DNA of 64,000 bases, taken from Bifidobacterium felsineum (GTDB taxonomy: Bacteria > Actinomycetota > Actinomycetes > Actinomycetales > Bifidobacteriaceae). The stretch spans positions 124,001 to 188,000 of the forward strand of contig NZ_PEBJ01000001.1 in the NCBI RefSeq assembly GCF_002802915.1, read 5' to 3'. Of the stretch, positions 35,321 through 43,547 are shown piece after piece; position 1 is the first letter of the stretch; each line of letters starts with the position of its first letter. Both the position numbers and the translations under genes were made by a program. A model generated the notes under the pieces. It had not been told where the DNA came from. It searched no databases and saw only the letters and a list, made by a program, of their open reading frames with translations.

Positions 35321-35818
35321 CTAGTAAAAGTTCGGATTGCTCTCGGTGTTATCACCGCCAACAATCTGCTCATACAGTTTGCCCAGCCGTTCCTCGCGCA
35401 TGGACTTCGCGAGCTCACACTCCCACACCACAATCACGCGCCATCCAGCCGCTGCCAACTCGGCATGCTGGGCAGCGTCGCGCGCACGATTGCGCAGTAG
35501 CTTTGCCGTCCAGAATTCCACGTTCGACTTCGGCATCGAATGCTTCGTGCATCCCTCATGCATGTGCCAGAAGCAGCCGTTGACGAACACCATTGTGCGA
35601 TATTTCGGCAGCACCACATCCGGGTGACCGGGGTAGCGCTTGTCGTTCTTACGGAATCGCAGGCCGCGACGGAACAAGTAGCTGCGCACTAGCACTTCAA
35701 TCGATGTGTCCTTGCCGCGAATATGCGACATCGTGTACGACCGAGTGCCGCGCGCATACTTCTCAGGTTTGGCAGATTTGCGAGGTTTCCGCGTACGGTT
35801 GCTGTTGGCGGCACTCAT
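35321..35818 (-). CDS. vsr: Very short patch repair (Vsr) endonuclease, without a neighbouring methylase
   Basis: Protein of 165 aa. Vsr nicks next to T:G mismatches that arise when 5-methylcytosine deaminates. Family landmarks are TRSYTMSHIRGKDTSIEVLVR (read in part), the catalytic-Asp region YPGHPDVVLPKYRTMVFVNGCFWH (read in part), HEGC and the FWTAKLLRNRARD stretch. The ATG at 35818 is preferred because GGGAGGGAG precedes it; the ORF extends to 35857. No DNA-cytosine methyltransferase is adjacent, although the two are normally linked. Confidence 0.93.
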   Translation of the reverse strand: MSAANSNRTRKPRKSAKPEKYARGTRSYTMSHIRGKDTSIEVLVRSYLFRRGLRFRKNDKRYPGHPDVVLPKYRTMVFVNGCFWHMHEGCTKHSMPKSNVEFWTAKLLRNRARDAAQHAELAAAGWRVIVVWECELAKSMREERLGKLYEQIVGGDNTESNPNFY

Positions 35819-35974
35819 CGCATCTCCCTCCCCGCGCTTTGATGGCTTTCCCACCATACTGATCCGTCCCGCCTACAGCAACAATGCCGGTGGAATAGTC
35901 AACCTTGGTGCGAATTCATGCAGTATTTACTGCCGCCGCGCGATTGCCAAAGTATGAGCCACCATAATTAGATT

Positions 35975-36637
35975 ATGAGTGCAGATACAGGTGCGAGCAC
36001 AGGCAACGGAGCTTGGTTTGAGGGCAGGGCAAGTGCTGCGCGCGACGCATGGAATCGCGTGCGGCCGGCGAGCGGGATTGCGTCGATGCTGTTGTTCTTT
36101 GCCTGTTGGGTGATTATGGTCGCGGTCTCTTGGGTGATTCCGTATACGCATGCGTTTTTCGCTGACTTCGAAAACCATAAATTCGAGGCGGCGATAGTGG
36201 CTGTCGTGACGTTCGTACTTTCGCGCGTAGTGGCGAATCTGATTGTGCTGTGGCATCGCGGGCATATGCCGGATGATCTGCTCGGAGTGGAGACGGTACT
36301 GTTCGATCAGCTGGGGTATGAGCTTGTTGGCGGCGATGACCACAGCAATCCCAATGACGACAGTATGATGCCGACTTATGTTGCCTTTTCGGTGAAAACA
36401 CTGCTGTTTCGCCCGGTGGCATGGGACCGCAGGATTGATGTGCTCGCCTATCCCGCAGGCAGTGAGGTCGGGGAGCGCGGCAAGGCTGAGGAGATCACGC
36501 TGCTGATTTCCGGCGATCGGGTGTGCTTGGAGGGCAAGGCGGCAGGGGAGCGGTTGAACCCGCGGCCCAAATACAAGGAAAATGGTGAGTATTTGCTGGT
36601 GGAGGACGAACCGAGCGCGTCGCAGTCCGCGATGTAG
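35975..36637 (+). CDS. Hypothetical membrane protein with two helices
   Basis: Protein of 220 aa, not recognised. A hydrophilic N-terminus is followed by two hydrophobic helices (about 36-58 and 70-92), then a cytoplasmic alpha/beta region of about 125 residues containing a Asp/Asn-rich loop (GGDDHSNPNDDSMM) and ending in an acidic tail. There is no Shine-Dalgarno sequence; CATAAT lies 6 nt before the ATG, suggesting leaderless expression. Function unknown. Confidence 0.7.
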   Translation: MSADTGASTGNGAWFEGRASAARDAWNRVRPASGIASMLLFFACWVIMVAVSWVIPYTHAFFADFENHKFEAAIVAVVTFVLSRVVANLIVLWHRGHMPDDLLGVETVLFDQLGYELVGGDDHSNPNDDSMMPTYVAFSVKTLLFRPVAWDRRIDVLAYPAGSEVGERGKAEEITLLISGDRVCLEGKAAGERLNPRPKYKENGEYLLVEDEPSASQSAM

Positions 36638-36687
36638 GGGGCGTTCAAGACCAGAAAATCGCGGTGATTGCTGCGATGTTTTGATTG

Positions 36688-37443
36688 CTATAGCGCGCTG
36701 ACGCCGCCGTCAACGTGGATGGTTTCGGCGTTCATGAATCCGTTGCGCATCAGGAAGAGGTAGGTGTCCGCCACTTCGCCGATGGTGCCGAGGCGCTTGA
36801 GCGGGTTGGCTGCAGCCATCTGCTCGGTTTGTGCTTCGAGCTGCTCCGGCGTCATGCTGCGCCACAGCCCAGTCGGCGTCCACCATGGCGCCACTGCATT
36901 TACTCGTACGCGAGGTGCCGATTCGATGGCAAGGCCTTGCACCAGTGTTTCAAGGGCCTGATTGCCCAGTACTGCGCCTGAAGCATTGTATGGGCGGCCG
37001 CCGGCGCCGGCGGTTAGCGTCAGTGAGCCACCGGCTGAAATATGTGGTAGTACAACGCGCGCAATGCGCAACGCGGTAAGGTACTTACCGTCCACGGCTG
37101 CGCGGATGGCATCGTCCGTGTTGTCGAGGAATCCTCCGCCCATCGCGCCGCCCATCATGGAGACGACGTGATCGAATGGCGCGATGGCTTCGACGAATTT
37201 TGTGAGCTGCTGCGGGTCCGTCGCATCTAGGGCGACGACTTCTGCGCGTGCGTTGACGCTGGCGTTATTGCTCGCCGTCGCAACGATTGCTTCCAATACA
37301 GACTTTGTGGATTCGATATGCTCGGGTGAGCGACCGATTGCGGTCACGTCGGCTCCTTCACTGAGAGCCTTCTTCGCGATTTCCAGCCCAAATCCCGAAG
37401 TCCCGCCAATGATGAGTACGCGTTTGCCGCTAAGCGCTGCCAT
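36688..37443 (-). CDS. Short-chain dehydrogenase/reductase (SDR)
   Basis: NAD(P)-dependent oxidoreductase of 251 aa. The Rossmann signature is GGTSGFGLEIA, with the cofactor-selecting GRSPEH after strand 2, VSMMGGAMGGG replacing the usual NNAG, and a C-terminal FMNAETIHVDGGVSAL typical of classical SDRs. The catalytic YxxxK is not canonical: the region reads GGRPYNASGAVLGNQAL, with Tyr but Asn/Gln positions where Lys is expected, so the substrate and activity are uncertain. ATG 37443 has GAAAGGACGG upstream; the longer ORF start at 37533 is rejected. Confidence 0.82.
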   Translation of the reverse strand: MAALSGKRVLIIGGTSGFGLEIAKKALSEGADVTAIGRSPEHIESTKSVLEAIVATASNNASVNARAEVVALDATDPQQLTKFVEAIAPFDHVVSMMGGAMGGGFLDNTDDAIRAAVDGKYLTALRIARVVLPHISAGGSLTLTAGAGGRPYNASGAVLGNQALETLVQGLAIESAPRVRVNAVAPWWTPTGLWRSMTPEQLEAQTEQMAAANPLKRLGTIGEVADTYLFLMRNGFMNAETIHVDGGVSAL

Positions 37444-37524
37444 AATCCGTCCGTCCTTTCGCGTTGCCGTCGCAAACTCGGCAGAGTGCAGGGTGGCGCA
37501 GATTGGCAACAGTCCAGCATCATG

Positions 37525-37551
37525 ATAAAGCAAAAGGCCGGAACCTTTCGG
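37525..37551 (-). repeat. Imperfect copy of the tRNA-Leu terminator, left end of an island
   Basis: ATAAAGCAAAAGG-CCGGAACCTTTCGG here matches 41424-41451 beside tRNA-Leu with one missing G. It lies just after the AlbA_2 gene stop and may now terminate that gene. Confidence 0.6.
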
Positions 37552-37557
37552 CCCCAG

Positions 37558-39297
37558 CTAGTTCGACTGCTGGGCTCGGGTGTATTTTCGCTGTCGACTT
37601 TGCTGTTTGCCGATGGAAACGATATCGCCGTTTTGGCTTAGTCGACGAATCATTCGACGGATGGTTTCTACGGATTTTCCTGTTCTTTTGGCGAGCTCAC
37701 GAGTGGTGATGGCGCCGTTTTCGGGAATGAGCTCCAGAAGATCCTTATCTTCCATGACTATCGGCTGAGAGACAGCTATATCCTCGCCATTCCCGAGGCG
37801 TTGGTCGTTTTCGTCTGCGATAGCGAAGGTATCTTTCCCGACTGATATGAGCAGCCCATCACTAACGAGTTTGTTTGCCACTGCGCGGATGTCATCGGAA
37901 TCGTACCCGAGTTGTTGACGGATTTCTGGTACGCTAACCAGATTATTTTCCTTGGCAACGAGGAGAATGGCATCCTCTTGACGGGATAGTTCCCGTCCTG
38001 CGTGTTCGTGAAGCCAACGGCGATTCGAGGAAATCTCTATTCCGCTGCGCCATAACGTTACCTTGAATTGGTCTGGATTAGCTTCAAAATCAGGTCGGGA
38101 GAGGGCCCTTGCTTCCATCTCACGAATCATGAACATAATTCCGGTCCCCTGGCCCTCTACTGTGACATTACTGCTACCGGAGAGAGGCGCCGCCTGCATG
38201 AGTTGGATAAGCGCAGTGTTTCTGCACTTGGACTCACCATCGCCGATATTCAACAGTGTTTTTCCGCCCCATAGTCCTCCAGGACTAGTGACTGTCACTC
38301 GGTCTGGGAATACGTCAACGCTTACAGGTTGGCCTTGGAAATATGGATGGTATTCTCTATGAATTACCGCATTGGCGATGGCTTCGCGCAGCACCTCGCG
38401 TGGAATTTCCAGTTCATCTCTGCGGCCTGTTCCTTCCACAATGGAATATGTCCGCAGGTTTCTAGCCACGGCGTTTACTGCATCGTTCACCATCTCAGCC
38501 ATTGGCCCATCGCATTCGGCTCTATCTAGGAATCGTGGCATGCCAGGTTGGGCTTTTTGAACACCAGGATGAACTGCTACATCGATGATGAGCCGAGGGA
38601 AGAACTGTTGAGGGTACTTGCCTGCGACCAGTATGCCTGTCATACGCACTGCTTCTTGCTTATTGGTGATGTTGAGACGAGACAGGCGTTCCTGATTGTT
38701 CGAAGTTCCGCGTAATGCCTTCGAATCTTTGCGGCGAGCGAGGATATTTTTGATGATGTTGTCGTCCAGATCAGTCAGATCAGCATCTTTAACGAGTTCC
38801 AAATCAGCGGTGCTCGGCCGTAATGCGTTTTGGTATTCATAGATTTCCGCCGCGGATAGTCGAATGTCCTTGTCGTCTACCCTTTTGTAGCTACCTCCTT
38901 CTACACCTTTGGCGGTTACGTAACAAGGTTTCTTATCTGCTGAATTCTCATGTATGCGGATCGCCAAAAACTGCTTACCATCCAGACTGGTTCGTTCCAA
39001 GCTGTATTCAGGAGGCAGGCTTAATTTAGCTCCAGTTGCGCCGCCATCGCCTATTCCCTCTATAAATTGGTCGCGGACTTTGTTCACATTGAATTCGGGA
39101 ACCACGGAGAAACTGTTTGTTTCATCGATGCCGAGTAATAACGTTCCGCCAGATGTGTTGGCGAACGCGCTCACACTGTCCCACACATCGGAACTAATAC
39201 GGCTTCGGCATGCTTTAGCTTCGTAATCTGCATCATCGGTTTTCTGCTTGCGCAGCCGCTGGATGGCATTTTCCAGAGATTCGTCGAGGATGCTCAT
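37558..39297 (-). CDS. AlbA_2/Schlafen-type ATP-binding transcriptional regulator
   Basis: Protein of 579 aa. The N-terminal AlbA_2 (Schlafen AAA_4) domain (about 20-150) shows EAKACRSRISSDVWDSVSAFANTSGGTLLLGIDE (read in part). A central region has the ATP-binding-like EIPREVLREAIANAVIHREYH and GGLWGGKTLLNIGDGESKCRNTAL (read in part), the HATPase_c_4 module. The C-terminal 120 residues hold two winged-helix stretches (RQQLGYDSDDIRAVANKL, TTRELAKRTGKSVETIRRMIRRL, read in part). These proteins are frequent in genomic islands and act as regulators or nucleases. A 10-bp tandem repeat lies in its leader. Function in this strain unknown. Confidence 0.82.
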   Translation of the reverse strand: MSILDESLENAIQRLRKQKTDDADYEAKACRSRISSDVWDSVSAFANTSGGTLLLGIDETNSFSVVPEFNVNKVRDQFIEGIGDGGATGAKLSLPPEYSLERTSLDGKQFLAIRIHENSADKKPCYVTAKGVEGGSYKRVDDKDIRLSAAEIYEYQNALRPSTADLELVKDADLTDLDDNIIKNILARRKDSKALRGTSNNQERLSRLNITNKQEAVRMTGILVAGKYPQQFFPRLIIDVAVHPGVQKAQPGMPRFLDRAECDGPMAEMVNDAVNAVARNLRTYSIVEGTGRRDELEIPREVLREAIANAVIHREYHPYFQGQPVSVDVFPDRVTVTSPGGLWGGKTLLNIGDGESKCRNTALIQLMQAAPLSGSSNVTVEGQGTGIMFMIREMEARALSRPDFEANPDQFKVTLWRSGIEISSNRRWLHEHAGRELSRQEDAILLVAKENNLVSVPEIRQQLGYDSDDIRAVANKLVSDGLLISVGKDTFAIADENDQRLGNGEDIAVSQPIVMEDKDLLELIPENGAITTRELAKRTGKSVETIRRMIRRLSQNGDIVSIGKQQSRQRKYTRAQQSN

Positions 39298-39319
39298 TGT
39301 TATAGCTTTCTTATGTGTG

Positions 39320-39371
39320 TGACTGTGTGGTGACTGTGTGTGACTGTGTGTGACTGTGTGTGACTGTGTGG
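39320..39371. repeat. Five tandem copies of TGACTGTGTG upstream of the AlbA_2 gene
   Basis: Units start at 39320, 39331, 39341, 39351 and 39361; the first spacing has one extra G. The array lies 22 nt before the start codon at 39297 (minus strand) and is a candidate for slippage-driven length change. Confidence 0.9.
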
Positions 39372-39420
39372 TTCGTTAATCCGTTAAGGAAACATGAAAA
39401 ACGTCACACTTTTGTCTGCT

Positions 39421-39822
39421 TTACTCTTCCGTTTTCTCCGCAGTGGTTTGGTGATCAGGAAGTAAATGAGATAGCAAATCTCCATATGCGAGTATTTGCT
39501 GATGTAACATTTTCTCCGTTTCTTCGATGATTTGCAGCTGATGCTTAAGCAACGCCTGTTGCTGAGCTGATATCGTATTCATTAGAATTTGGAAATCATC
39601 GTTCTCTGATTTCGGAGCTGTGCCCCAGTGTTTTGTTGGCGTTGCCGGTCTTTTGTCCTGTGTCATTTTGGCATATGCCTCTATCTGCTCTTTGGAGAAA
39701 TAGAGAAGACCTTTGTTTTTGCGCCCGTGCAGTTCACCTCTTTCCTGCAATCTTCTCACCGCGCGAGGTGCGATACCCAATATTTCTGCTACTTGCGCTG
39801 TCGTCAGTTCGCTACTTGCCAT
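39421..39822 (-). CDS. Helix-turn-helix (excisionase/MerR-like) protein with coiled coil
   Basis: Protein of 133 aa. Residues 1-55 form a DNA-binding domain of the excisionase/MerR type: LTTAQVAEILGIAPRAVRRL, then LHGRKNKGLLYFSKEQIEAY. Residues 75-125 are Gln/Leu/Glu-rich and likely a coiled coil. A regulator or a relic excisionase are both possible; no integrase is nearby. The ATG at 39822 is preferred over the longer ORF start at 39873. Upstream sequence AAAGGTACC could act as a weak ribosome binding site. Confidence 0.7.
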   Translation of the reverse strand: MASSELTTAQVAEILGIAPRAVRRLQERGELHGRKNKGLLYFSKEQIEAYAKMTQDKRPATPTKHWGTAPKSENDDFQILMNTISAQQQALLKHQLQIIEETEKMLHQQILAYGDLLSHLLPDHQTTAEKTEE

Positions 39823-39854
39823 GATGTTTACGGTACCTTTTGTGTGGGACAGGG

Positions 39855-40168
39855 GCGGGCGGGTCGTGACCATGACCGGGCAGGGTGGGCAAGCTGCCGA
39901 CTGTTTAATGGAATTTTATGAATCTGTGACCAGGGAACAGCCATTTTGCATGCTTTATGCTATGGGTTGTTCTGAGGTGCTGGTCGGCAGGCGGGGTCGT
40001 GACACGACCGGGCGCTTGGGTAAGCTCTCTGTTGTGGGAATACATGTGAACAATATCGTTATTGCTAACCCTGACATAATTGTTGCCTTGCGCTGGCGGG
40101 CTGTAGAGAACCGAAAGTGGTGCCACCGGCTATTAATTAATTCTGGTAGAAGTGCGTTAATAGCCGGT
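39855..40168. repeat. Non-coding stretch with GGTCGTGAC...GACCGGGC repeats and a hairpin
   Basis: Related sequences at about 39855-39897 and 39991-40025 share GGGTCGTGAC, GACCGGGC and GGTAAGCT/GGCAAGCT. A 12-bp inverted repeat (ACCGGCTATTAA at 40125, complement at 40157-40168) follows. No convincing gene was found in 39823-40344. Confidence 0.6.
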
Positions 40169-40344
40169 AGTCCAGGAGTTCTTCGTATGTGCCTTATTTT
40201 GCCGATGGGATAGTGCTATCGGGCAGTTTCCCCTTAGGCTGCTGGAACGTTTTATAGTTGAGCGGAACAAAACCGGGTTGCATCAAGTTATCTGGATGCC
40301 TGTCTGAAGTGTCACCTCGTTCTGAGAGGTCGATTTTGGTCTGG

Positions 40345-41208
40345 CTATTTAATGAGGTGATCGTCATCCTGCGTATCGTCGGGTTGATGATCGCCCTTTG
40401 GCTGAGGCATATAAAATTGTTGTTTCAGCCAGTGGTCGAAGTGATAGATGTTGTCAGGACTAATCACATAGTCGCCGTAAAGAAGATCTATCAAATCAGT
40501 GTCTCCGCAGACGTCTCCGAACCATTCCTCCCATTCGCCGTCGTGGTAGTCTCCATGCGCGAATGGGGGATATACGTCTGGCAGCGAATCAGCTTCCTGC
40601 AGAATAAGGTAGAAAGTCAGCTCTTCGATTACGCTATGCAAGCGTGTATAACCGCGTGTAAAGCGTGTGCGAAGGGCATTGACGGTTTGACGCAGAGCAT
40701 AGACGAATTCGTAGTCGTACCTTGTGAGAAATTGTTCCGGCAGCAGATCGGCAGTCCAGGAGCAATCTAATTGTCCCAGGTGTGAACCTCGCGGAAGTTT
40801 TCCCAATTCGGCGAGGTCTTCGCTGATCTGATCAAACTGAATGTCGCTGCCATATGCAAATGCGATTGCGGCATCCCGCCCAAATGTTTCTGCGAGATAC
40901 GCAGACCAAGCGTCATGTGATTCGTCGATGGTGATTCCGTCATCGTTGAACGAAGGTGAATCCCCAATGGATGATTTGAGTCGTATATCTGACTGCACGG
41001 TGTCCGGCAGCGTTTTCCAGCGCAAGGCTCGGCAGACGCCGCGTACTTTGTCTTGGCGCATAGATTCCCCGTTCTCGTATTTGCCCCAAGTTTTCGCGCC
41101 CACCTGAGCCTTTGCTGCTGCTTCCTCTATGGTCATTCCTAGTTCAAGGCGGCGTGTTTGAATCAATGTGCCGAGGGTGTCGTTACTTTTCCGGATTCGT
41201 GGGGGCAT
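40345..41208 (-). CDS. XRE-family helix-turn-helix protein of unknown role
   Basis: Protein of 287 aa. The N-terminal HTH (about 8-65) reads LGTLIQTRRLELGMTIEEAA, then AQVGAKTWGKYENGESMRQD. The remaining 220 residues are acidic and helical, with a Tyr/Asp-rich region (YPPFAHGDYHDGEWEEWFGD) and a Gln/Asp/His tail; this part is not recognised. It is the gene nearest the 3' end of tRNA-Leu and may be an island regulator or an antitoxin-like factor. Confidence 0.7.
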   Translation of the reverse strand: MPPRIRKSNDTLGTLIQTRRLELGMTIEEAAAKAQVGAKTWGKYENGESMRQDKVRGVCRALRWKTLPDTVQSDIRLKSSIGDSPSFNDDGITIDESHDAWSAYLAETFGRDAAIAFAYGSDIQFDQISEDLAELGKLPRGSHLGQLDCSWTADLLPEQFLTRYDYEFVYALRQTVNALRTRFTRGYTRLHSVIEELTFYLILQEADSLPDVYPPFAHGDYHDGEWEEWFGDVCGDTDLIDLLYGDYVISPDNIYHFDHWLKQQFYMPQPKGDHQPDDTQDDDHLIK

Positions 41209-41431
41209 CGTTGTCTCCTTCTGGCATGTTGTTGATTGCTATGCATTTTATAGGTATACGGTATGTATAGGTAATTATATAGAGTGTGTTTGAGCAATAC
41301 AAATTGTTTTCCGGAGAATTATGCTTTCCCTGATGGGGTATAAGAGGTCATCGATGGTGTCTTGATGACATGTCGTCGTTTCCTTGATATTTGGCCTATA
41401 ACCCCAAATATCAATAACTCGGAATAAAGCA

Positions 41432-41463
41432 AAAGGGCCGGAACCTTTCGGTTCCAGCCCTTT
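41432..41463 (-). terminator. Intrinsic terminator of tRNA-Leu
   Basis: A 14-bp stem (41432-41445 with 41450-41463, one wobble pair) with a GAAA loop on the minus strand, followed by TTTTGCTTTAT, directly after the tRNA CCA end. Confidence 0.85.
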
Positions 41464-41469
41464 ATTTGC

Positions 41470-41555
41470 TGGTGCGAGTGGGGGGAGTTGAACCCCCACG
41501 AGCATACACTCACTGCCACCTGAAGACAGCGCGTCTACCATTCCGCCACACTCGC
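41470..41555 (-). tRNA. tRNA-Leu (anticodon CAG)
   Basis: An 86-nt gene read on the minus strand. The 7-bp acceptor stem is GCGAGTG/CACTCGC, the anticodon stem is CTGTC/GGCAG with loop TTCAGGT (anticodon CAG), there is a long class II variable arm as expected for Leu, the T-loop is TTCAACT in a GGGGG/CCCCC stem, and CCA is encoded (41470-41472). Confidence 0.95.
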
Positions 41556-41650
41556 AGACAATCGGCTAATTTACACCCGCAGGCGCAATTGCACAATCAT
41601 CGGCGTGTCGCGTAGTGCTTGGGGCTGACCTAGCCTGCCTCGTTCATTCG

Positions 41651-41675
41651 CTCGTGGGGGAGTTGAACCCCCACG
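41651..41675. repeat. Fragment repeating the tRNA-Leu T-arm
   Basis: The 24 nt at 41656-41679 are identical to 41481-41504 inside tRNA-Leu (T-arm and part of the variable region). Here they sit in a perfect 10-bp hairpin CTCGTGGGGG/CCCCCACGAG, 90 nt after the tgt stop, where they may also stop tgt transcription. Confidence 0.8.
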
Positions 41676-41766
41676 AGCAGTTAGCGATATCCGATTCAGG
41701 TTTTGCTCGCGAGAGCAGCACTAGGCGTGTATGCCTACCGTCGCAGTTCTGACTTCCGTCTCCGGC

Positions 41767-43077
41767 TCACAGGCCTGGCTTGCGCTCGCCGTTGCCGTAG
41801 AAGTGAGCCAGCGCTTCGTCACGGAACTCTTCGAAGTAGCCGCCGTCGATCGACGCGCGGATATCATCAAGCAGTTTCACGAAGAAGTGCTCGTTGTGAA
41901 TCGTGGCCAGCGTGAAGCCGTTGAATTCGCGGGCGCGCAGCAGATGATCCACATAAGCGCGCGAATAATGCTGGCAGGTGTAGCAGGTGCAGCCTTCCTC
42001 CAGCGGGCCGAAATCGAACTTATGCTGGGCGCGCTTGATGTTGTAGCGTCCGTTGCGCGTGAAAATCGCGCCGTTACGGGCGCAGCGGGCGGGGGCCACG
42101 CAGTCGAACGTGTCGCCGCCGTTCTCCACGCACGCGAAAATATCGTCCACGGAGGCGATGCCCAGCACATGGCGCGGGCGGTTCTCCGGCATCGCGTCGC
42201 AGATCCAGGCGCACGTGTCGCCGATGATGCGCTTCTCAATCGCGCCGCCGATGCCCACGCCATCAAAATCAAGCGAGGCGATTTGCTCGGCCGCGTGACG
42301 ACGCAGATCCTCATAATTCGCGCCCTGCACCACGCCATACAGTGCCTGATACGGCTTGCCAAGGCGCTCGGCGGTCAGGCGCTCATGCTCGGCGACGCAG
42401 CGCTTGGCCCAGCGGAACGTGCGCTCCACCGAATCCTCCTGGTAAGAGCGGGTGTTCATCAGCGTGGTGAGCTCGTCGAATGCGAACATGATATCCGCGC
42501 CCAGCTTGTGCTGAATGCCCATTGAAATCTCGGCGGAGAAGCGGTGCGAATCGCCGTTGAGCGGAGACTTGAACGTCACGCCGTCCTCATCCACCCAGGC
42601 CATGCGCTCCTTGCCCTTGGCGATGATGTCGTCCGACTTCATGCCGGTCACGTCCATGGCCAGCGTCTTCTTGAAGCCGACGCCCAGAGACATCACCTGG
42701 AAGCCGCCGGAATCAGTGAAGGTCGGGCCATCCCAGTTCATGAAGCGGGCCAGGCCGCCTGCTGCGTCCAGCACGTCTTCGCCGGGGCGTTCGAACAGGT
42801 GAAATGCGTTGGCGAGCAGGCATTGCGCGCCGAGATCCTTCATCTGCTCAGGCAGCACGGCCTTCATGGCCGCCTGCGTGCCAACCGGTACGAACGCCGG
42901 GGTCTTGATATCGCCGTGGGGCGTGTGGATGATGCCGGTACGGCCGTAGCGTGCACCGTCGCGGCCGAGACCGTTCGCCGTGGACGAAAGTCGGGTGATG
43001 GTTTCAAAGCTGAATGCGCTGCGGTCGCCGGGCTGGCCGGGCTGAGCGCCACGTGGATATTCAAGAAGGCTCGTCAT
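41767..43077 (-). CDS. tgt: tRNA-guanine(34) transglycosylase (queuine tRNA-ribosyltransferase)
   Basis: Enzyme of 436 aa that swaps guanine at position 34 of GUN-anticodon tRNAs for queuine or preQ1. The catalytic and substrate motifs are present: FTDSGGFQVMSLG, the MAFDEL-like IMFAFDELTT, GVVQGANYEDLR, GVGIGGAIEKR, and the zinc site CTCYTC...H in EEGCTCYTCQHYSRAYVDHL. It is about 50 residues longer at the N-terminus than the shortest homologues. No queuosine synthesis genes are in this window, so it may act on salvaged queuine. It stands alone. Confidence 0.95.
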   Translation of the reverse strand: MTSLLEYPRGAQPGQPGDRSAFSFETITRLSSTANGLGRDGARYGRTGIIHTPHGDIKTPAFVPVGTQAAMKAVLPEQMKDLGAQCLLANAFHLFERPGEDVLDAAGGLARFMNWDGPTFTDSGGFQVMSLGVGFKKTLAMDVTGMKSDDIIAKGKERMAWVDEDGVTFKSPLNGDSHRFSAEISMGIQHKLGADIMFAFDELTTLMNTRSYQEDSVERTFRWAKRCVAEHERLTAERLGKPYQALYGVVQGANYEDLRRHAAEQIASLDFDGVGIGGAIEKRIIGDTCAWICDAMPENRPRHVLGIASVDDIFACVENGGDTFDCVAPARCARNGAIFTRNGRYNIKRAQHKFDFGPLEEGCTCYTCQHYSRAYVDHLLRAREFNGFTLATIHNEHFFVKLLDDIRASIDGGYFEEFRDEALAHFYGNGERKPGL

Positions 43078-43175
43078 GGTTTCACTTTAGGCAAAAGGGC
43101 GGGAAAACGCGAAGAAATCGTGGGTGCTGCGTCTGCGGATGGCTGGGGCGTGTTCATGTCGATGCGATAGTCGGG

Positions 43176-43370
43176 TATCTCGGTTGTAAGGGGTACATTG
43201 TGGCACTGCCAAACATCTATCTGCGTTATGAGGGGTGCTTGCATCAGTATCAAGGCCCCATAAATGGCGTAATGGCGGAGCGAAATGATGATTTGCAGGG
43301 GTGGAGGTACCCCTCGTAAAGCAGGTAGGCTTCTGCAATGGGCGGAATGTACCCCTGCTAACCGAGATAT
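43176..43370. repeat. Nested inverted-repeat element, copy 2 (195 bp)
   Basis: Outer arms 43176-43200 and 43345-43370 pair (TATCTCGGTTGTAAGGGGTAC against its near-complement). Inner arms 43214-43240 and 43304-43331 carry CATCTATCTGC...GAGGGGT. Size, order and arm sequences match the copy at 23491-23684; the loop sequences differ. Confidence 0.85.
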
Positions 43371-43547
43371 GGGCGATATCCATACGACTCTGCGCAGATT
43401 ACGCATAGACTTTCAACTAACATTCAGAAAACCTCCAGATTGAATGCCTTTACTACAGAGGTAGAGCACGAGAGGCGCAGGCCAGCCGGTGAAAACGGTA
43501 AGGGCGCTGCGCCAAGAGACGTAATAGACATCATCAAAGGAGCAGCA

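Noticed and set aside
39713-40213. Plus-strand ORF of 166 codons in the gap before the XRE gene
   Set aside because: Overlaps the HTH gene in antisense, has no ribosome binding site or recognisable domain, and spans repeats.
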